Part shown: positions 62,161 through 64,000 of the stretch, piece by piece | How positions within the stretch are numbered: the stretch's first letter is position 1 | Layout: each line of letters starts with the position of its first letter | Assembly (NCBI RefSeq): GCF_001898115.1 | Contig: NZ_MKSQ01000008.1 | Span: 161,390-225,389 of the forward strand | Source of the DNA: Allobosea sp. 67-29 | GTDB taxonomy: Bacteria > Pseudomonadota > Alphaproteobacteria > Rhizobiales > Beijerinckiaceae | Length of the DNA: 64,000 nucleotides | Reading direction: 5' to 3' | Notes under the pieces: model-generated | What the model was told of the DNA's origin: nothing | What the model saw: only the letters and a program-made list of their open reading frames with translations | Database searches by the model: none | Made by a program: the position numbers and the translations under genes

Positions 62161-62925
62161 ATGAAGACCGAGAACTGGGCGATCGTCGCCTCACTGCTCG
62201 CCGGCGTCGCCCTCGTCGGCTTCTTCGCCGCCCCTTCCCTGTTGCGCGGGCCGCCGCGCGACCAGGAGACGCTCTGCCCGAAGACCGGCCCGGTCGGGCA
62301 GACGCTGATCCTCGTCGACAAGAGCGACCCCTGGAGCGAGGTCCAGGCCGGGCGCCTCAAGGCGCTGGTCAAGCAGGTCGGCGACGAATTGCCGGCCGAC
62401 CGGATGCTCTCGATCTATGTCTTCAACGACGTCTTCGAGCCCGGCTTCCCCGCGCTGATCTCGCTCTGCAACCCCGGCAAGACCGCGAGCGAGTTCATTG
62501 GCAACCCGCGGCGCGAATACGTCAAATGGGTCGAGAAGTTCGGCCGCCCGCTCGACGACGCCCTGAAGGTCCTGACCCAGCCGGGCAAGGGCAACCAGTC
62601 GCCGATCGTCGAGGCGATCGGCGACGTCGTGGCGCGCCGCGAGAACCGGGTCGAGGCCGGCGATCGCAAGCTGCTGATCGTCTCCGACATGCTGCAGAAC
62701 TCGAGCCAGTACACGATGTTCGGCAACGGCGCCGGAGCGCGCGACCCGGAGAAGCTCAGGCAATTGCTGGCAAAGGTCTGGCAGCACTCCGGCGCCGCGA
62801 GCTGGACGCTGAGCGTGCACCAGGTCCAGGGGCTCTACGAGCCCCAGCGCCTCGAGCAGGCCGCCGGCCTCTGGCAGCAAGCGCTCCGCAAGATGGACGT
62901 CAGCGTGAACTGGGACAGGCTGTGA
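62161..62925 (+). CDS. Membrane-anchored VWA-like protein, unrecognised module
   Basis: A 254-residue protein with one N-terminal membrane anchor (WAIVASLLAGVALVGFFAA) and a soluble domain that looks like a von Willebrand factor A fold: LILVDKSDPWS (the Asp-x-Ser metal-site motif near 49-59), alternating strands and helices (RMLSIYVFNDV), then KLLIVSDMLQNSS, where VWA domains carry another metal-site residue. It is probably facing the periplasm. Third gene of the set; placement suggests a complex with the coiled-coil membrane protein. The VWA call is structural inference. Confidence 0.65.
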   Translation: MKTENWAIVASLLAGVALVGFFAAPSLLRGPPRDQETLCPKTGPVGQTLILVDKSDPWSEVQAGRLKALVKQVGDELPADRMLSIYVFNDVFEPGFPALISLCNPGKTASEFIGNPRREYVKWVEKFGRPLDDALKVLTQPGKGNQSPIVEAIGDVVARRENRVEAGDRKLLIVSDMLQNSSQYTMFGNGAGARDPEKLRQLLAKVWQHSGAASWTLSVHQVQGLYEPQRLEQAAGLWQQALRKMDVSVNWDRL

Positions 62926-62932
62926 GGACCCT

Positions 62933-64000
62933 TCAGAGCCGGTAGGCCATCCTCACCCCGCCCCAATGGCGGCCGCGCACCCTGACGGGAGCACCGATCT
63001 CGCTGAAGACCTCCGGACCGCGACCGACATCCTGCAGCGAGCGCTGCGCGAGGAAGGGGCGGACCGAGCGGCCGAAACCGATGCCGACGCGATCGTCGAA
63101 GATGCGCCGGTTGCGGACATAGGTCTCGTTCCACGCCGCCTCACCGCGCCGCGGTGGCAGCGAAAATGCGGCATTGTGGACCGGGACGTAGCCGTTCCTG
63201 TCCCCGACCACGGCGAAGGCCAGGCGCGGGTCGCTCGCGAGCGTGCCGGCAAGGACCGGCGGAAGGACCGCTTCCAGCGCCGGCAGACTCGGGCTCAGAT
63301 ACTGGCGCGGCTCGCTGTCCTCGACGGCAATGTAGCGGGTCAGGAACAGCTCGCTCTCGCTGGTCAGCCCCTGGTCGAGGGCCGTTTCCATGGCGCTGCC
63401 GATCCTGCGCGCGAAATCCTGAGCATGCTCGATCAAGGGCCGGTAGGCACGCTCGATCTCCTCCATCGCGAGCGCCAATGCATCGCTGCCCGCCACTGCA
63501 TCCGGAGTAAAGGCAATGTGCAGCCCCCGGTCGCTGACCGCCGTCATGCGGCACGGCAGCGTCGGCAGGCCGTCGATCGTCACATTCCCGGAGGCCCCGG
63601 ACCAGCGCCGCGCCTCCGGAGCGTCGGCGAGCAGGGCGCCGCCGCGGCCGAGATCGATGACCTCCCCGGCAATGTCCATGTCGCCGAGCGAGAGGCGCGC
63701 CCGGCGCGCTGCCGGGAAACGGTCGTAGCGGCGCCTGTCGGCAAAGGGCGAATGCCGGAGCGTCGGCTTGAAACGCCGCAGCATGTTGCCGACGACCCGT
63801 CCACCACGCTCGGTCGCGCGGCGGACCTGCTCGCTCTCCAGCATGGTCGCCTGCGCGATGCGGTCGATCTCGTCAGCTCGCCGGGCGACGCCGTTGACGA
63901 AGTCGGCCGTCTCGCGCGCATTGCGGGAGAGTTCCGCCGTCGTCGTCGCCTGCTCCTGGGAGGCGGTGCCGATCAGCCCCATGATCGGGTTGACCTCGCG
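62933..64000 (-). CDS. Chemoreceptor-like protein with PilZ domain, 3' part
   Basis: The last 355 codons of a gene that begins beyond the window. The fragment starts in the methyl-accepting signalling helix (REVNPIMGLIG, QEQATTTAEL, ETADFVNGVARRADEIDRI), then has a PilZ domain (RRRYDRFPAARRARLSLG with the RxxxR-like basic motif, and DLGRGG in place of the usual DxSxxG). The C-terminal about 190 residues (YLSPSLPALE, GYVPVHNAAF, RNRRIFDDRVG, RGRHWGGVRMAY) form a Cache/PAS-like sensor, placed after the signalling domain. It probably links c-di-GMP to taxis or motility. Convergent with the three-gene module. Confidence 0.8.
   Translation of the reverse strand, partial: REVNPIMGLIGTASQEQATTTAELSRNARETADFVNGVARRADEIDRIAQATMLESEQVRRATERGGRVVGNMLRRFKPTLRHSPFADRRRYDRFPAARRARLSLGDMDIAGEVIDLGRGGALLADAPEARRWSGASGNVTIDGLPTLPCRMTAVSDRGLHIAFTPDAVAGSDALALAMEEIERAYRPLIEHAQDFARRIGSAMETALDQGLTSESELFLTRYIAVEDSEPRQYLSPSLPALEAVLPPVLAGTLASDPRLAFAVVGDRNGYVPVHNAAFSLPPRRGEAAWNETYVRNRRIFDDRVGIGFGRSVRPFLAQRSLQDVGRGPEVFSEIGAPVRVRGRHWGGVRMAYRL

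Noticed and set aside
1..64000. CRISPR arrays, insertion sequences, rRNA and riboswitches
   Set aside because: No regular short repeat-spacer pattern, transposase motif, rRNA-like block or convincing conserved leader structure is visible.

Overview
The window reads as one chromosomal segment of a high-GC alphaproteobacterium of the order Hyphomicrobiales (Rhizobiales), plausibly a Bosea- or Methylobacterium-like soil or plant-associated heterotroph. This rests on gene content (linked psd and pssA, a DUF2865 protein, an Omp25/RopB-type barrel, class II DAHP synthase, citramalate synthase, the gph-rpiA-DUF2059 neighbourhood), many solute-binding-protein transporters, and a typical 'TAGAGCA' intergenic palindromic repeat. 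The genus is an inference. I see no rRNA, CRISPR array, transposase or phage gene.

Layout: 0-1.4 kb holds the end of an O-antigen ligase-like gene and a surface-polysaccharide acyltransferase. 1.6-3.5 kb is a GntR regulator plus MFS exporter, preceded by a long perfect inverted repeat that runs into the regulator's start codon. 3.5-14.3 kb is a catabolic and uptake island on the minus strand: a dipeptide-type SBP with two permeases, a creatininase-family hydrolase, a polyamine/iron-type ABC importer (SBP, ATPase, two permeases), an RraA-like protein and a 2-hydroxyacid dehydrogenase. A divergent GntR/FCD regulator sits at its head.

14.3-27 kb is mostly housekeeping: small unknown genes, yacG, a short-chain dehydrogenase, maf, a phasin-like gene, pssA and psd, an Atm1-type ABC exporter, and cimA and cysS joined by a previously easy-to-miss 36-codon gene. 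27-38.7 kb mixes small secreted proteins, creA, DinB and FAH-family genes, a solitary TRAP binding protein, a CHAD protein, a MarR regulator, purC, a DUF2865 protein, a KgtP-like permease and gltX. 38.9-51.4 kb holds an outer membrane barrel, class II DAHP synthase, glutathione reductase overlapping an O-antigen ligase-like gene, a tctCBA tricarboxylate transporter, an epimerase, DUF2059, rpiA, gph and tRNA-Val(CAC).

51.6-58.3 kb is envelope-oriented: a solitary Rieske protein, an SGNH-like membrane-anchored protein, a lytic transglycosylase fused to a SPOR domain, an L,D-transpeptidase and a 922-residue autotransporter with a perfect CtrA-type site upstream. 58.5-64 kb contains a DUF971 gene, moaA, an unrecognised three-gene membrane/coiled-coil/VWA-like module (the best candidate for an undescribed system), and the 3' part of a chemoreceptor-like gene carrying a PilZ domain.

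Functionally the segment fits a scavenging lifestyle: many importers for peptides, polyamines, 2-oxoacids and tricarboxylates, each next to GntR or MarR regulators and small hydrolases or dehydrogenases, spread between stable core genes for lipid, tRNA, purine, aromatic and envelope metabolism.
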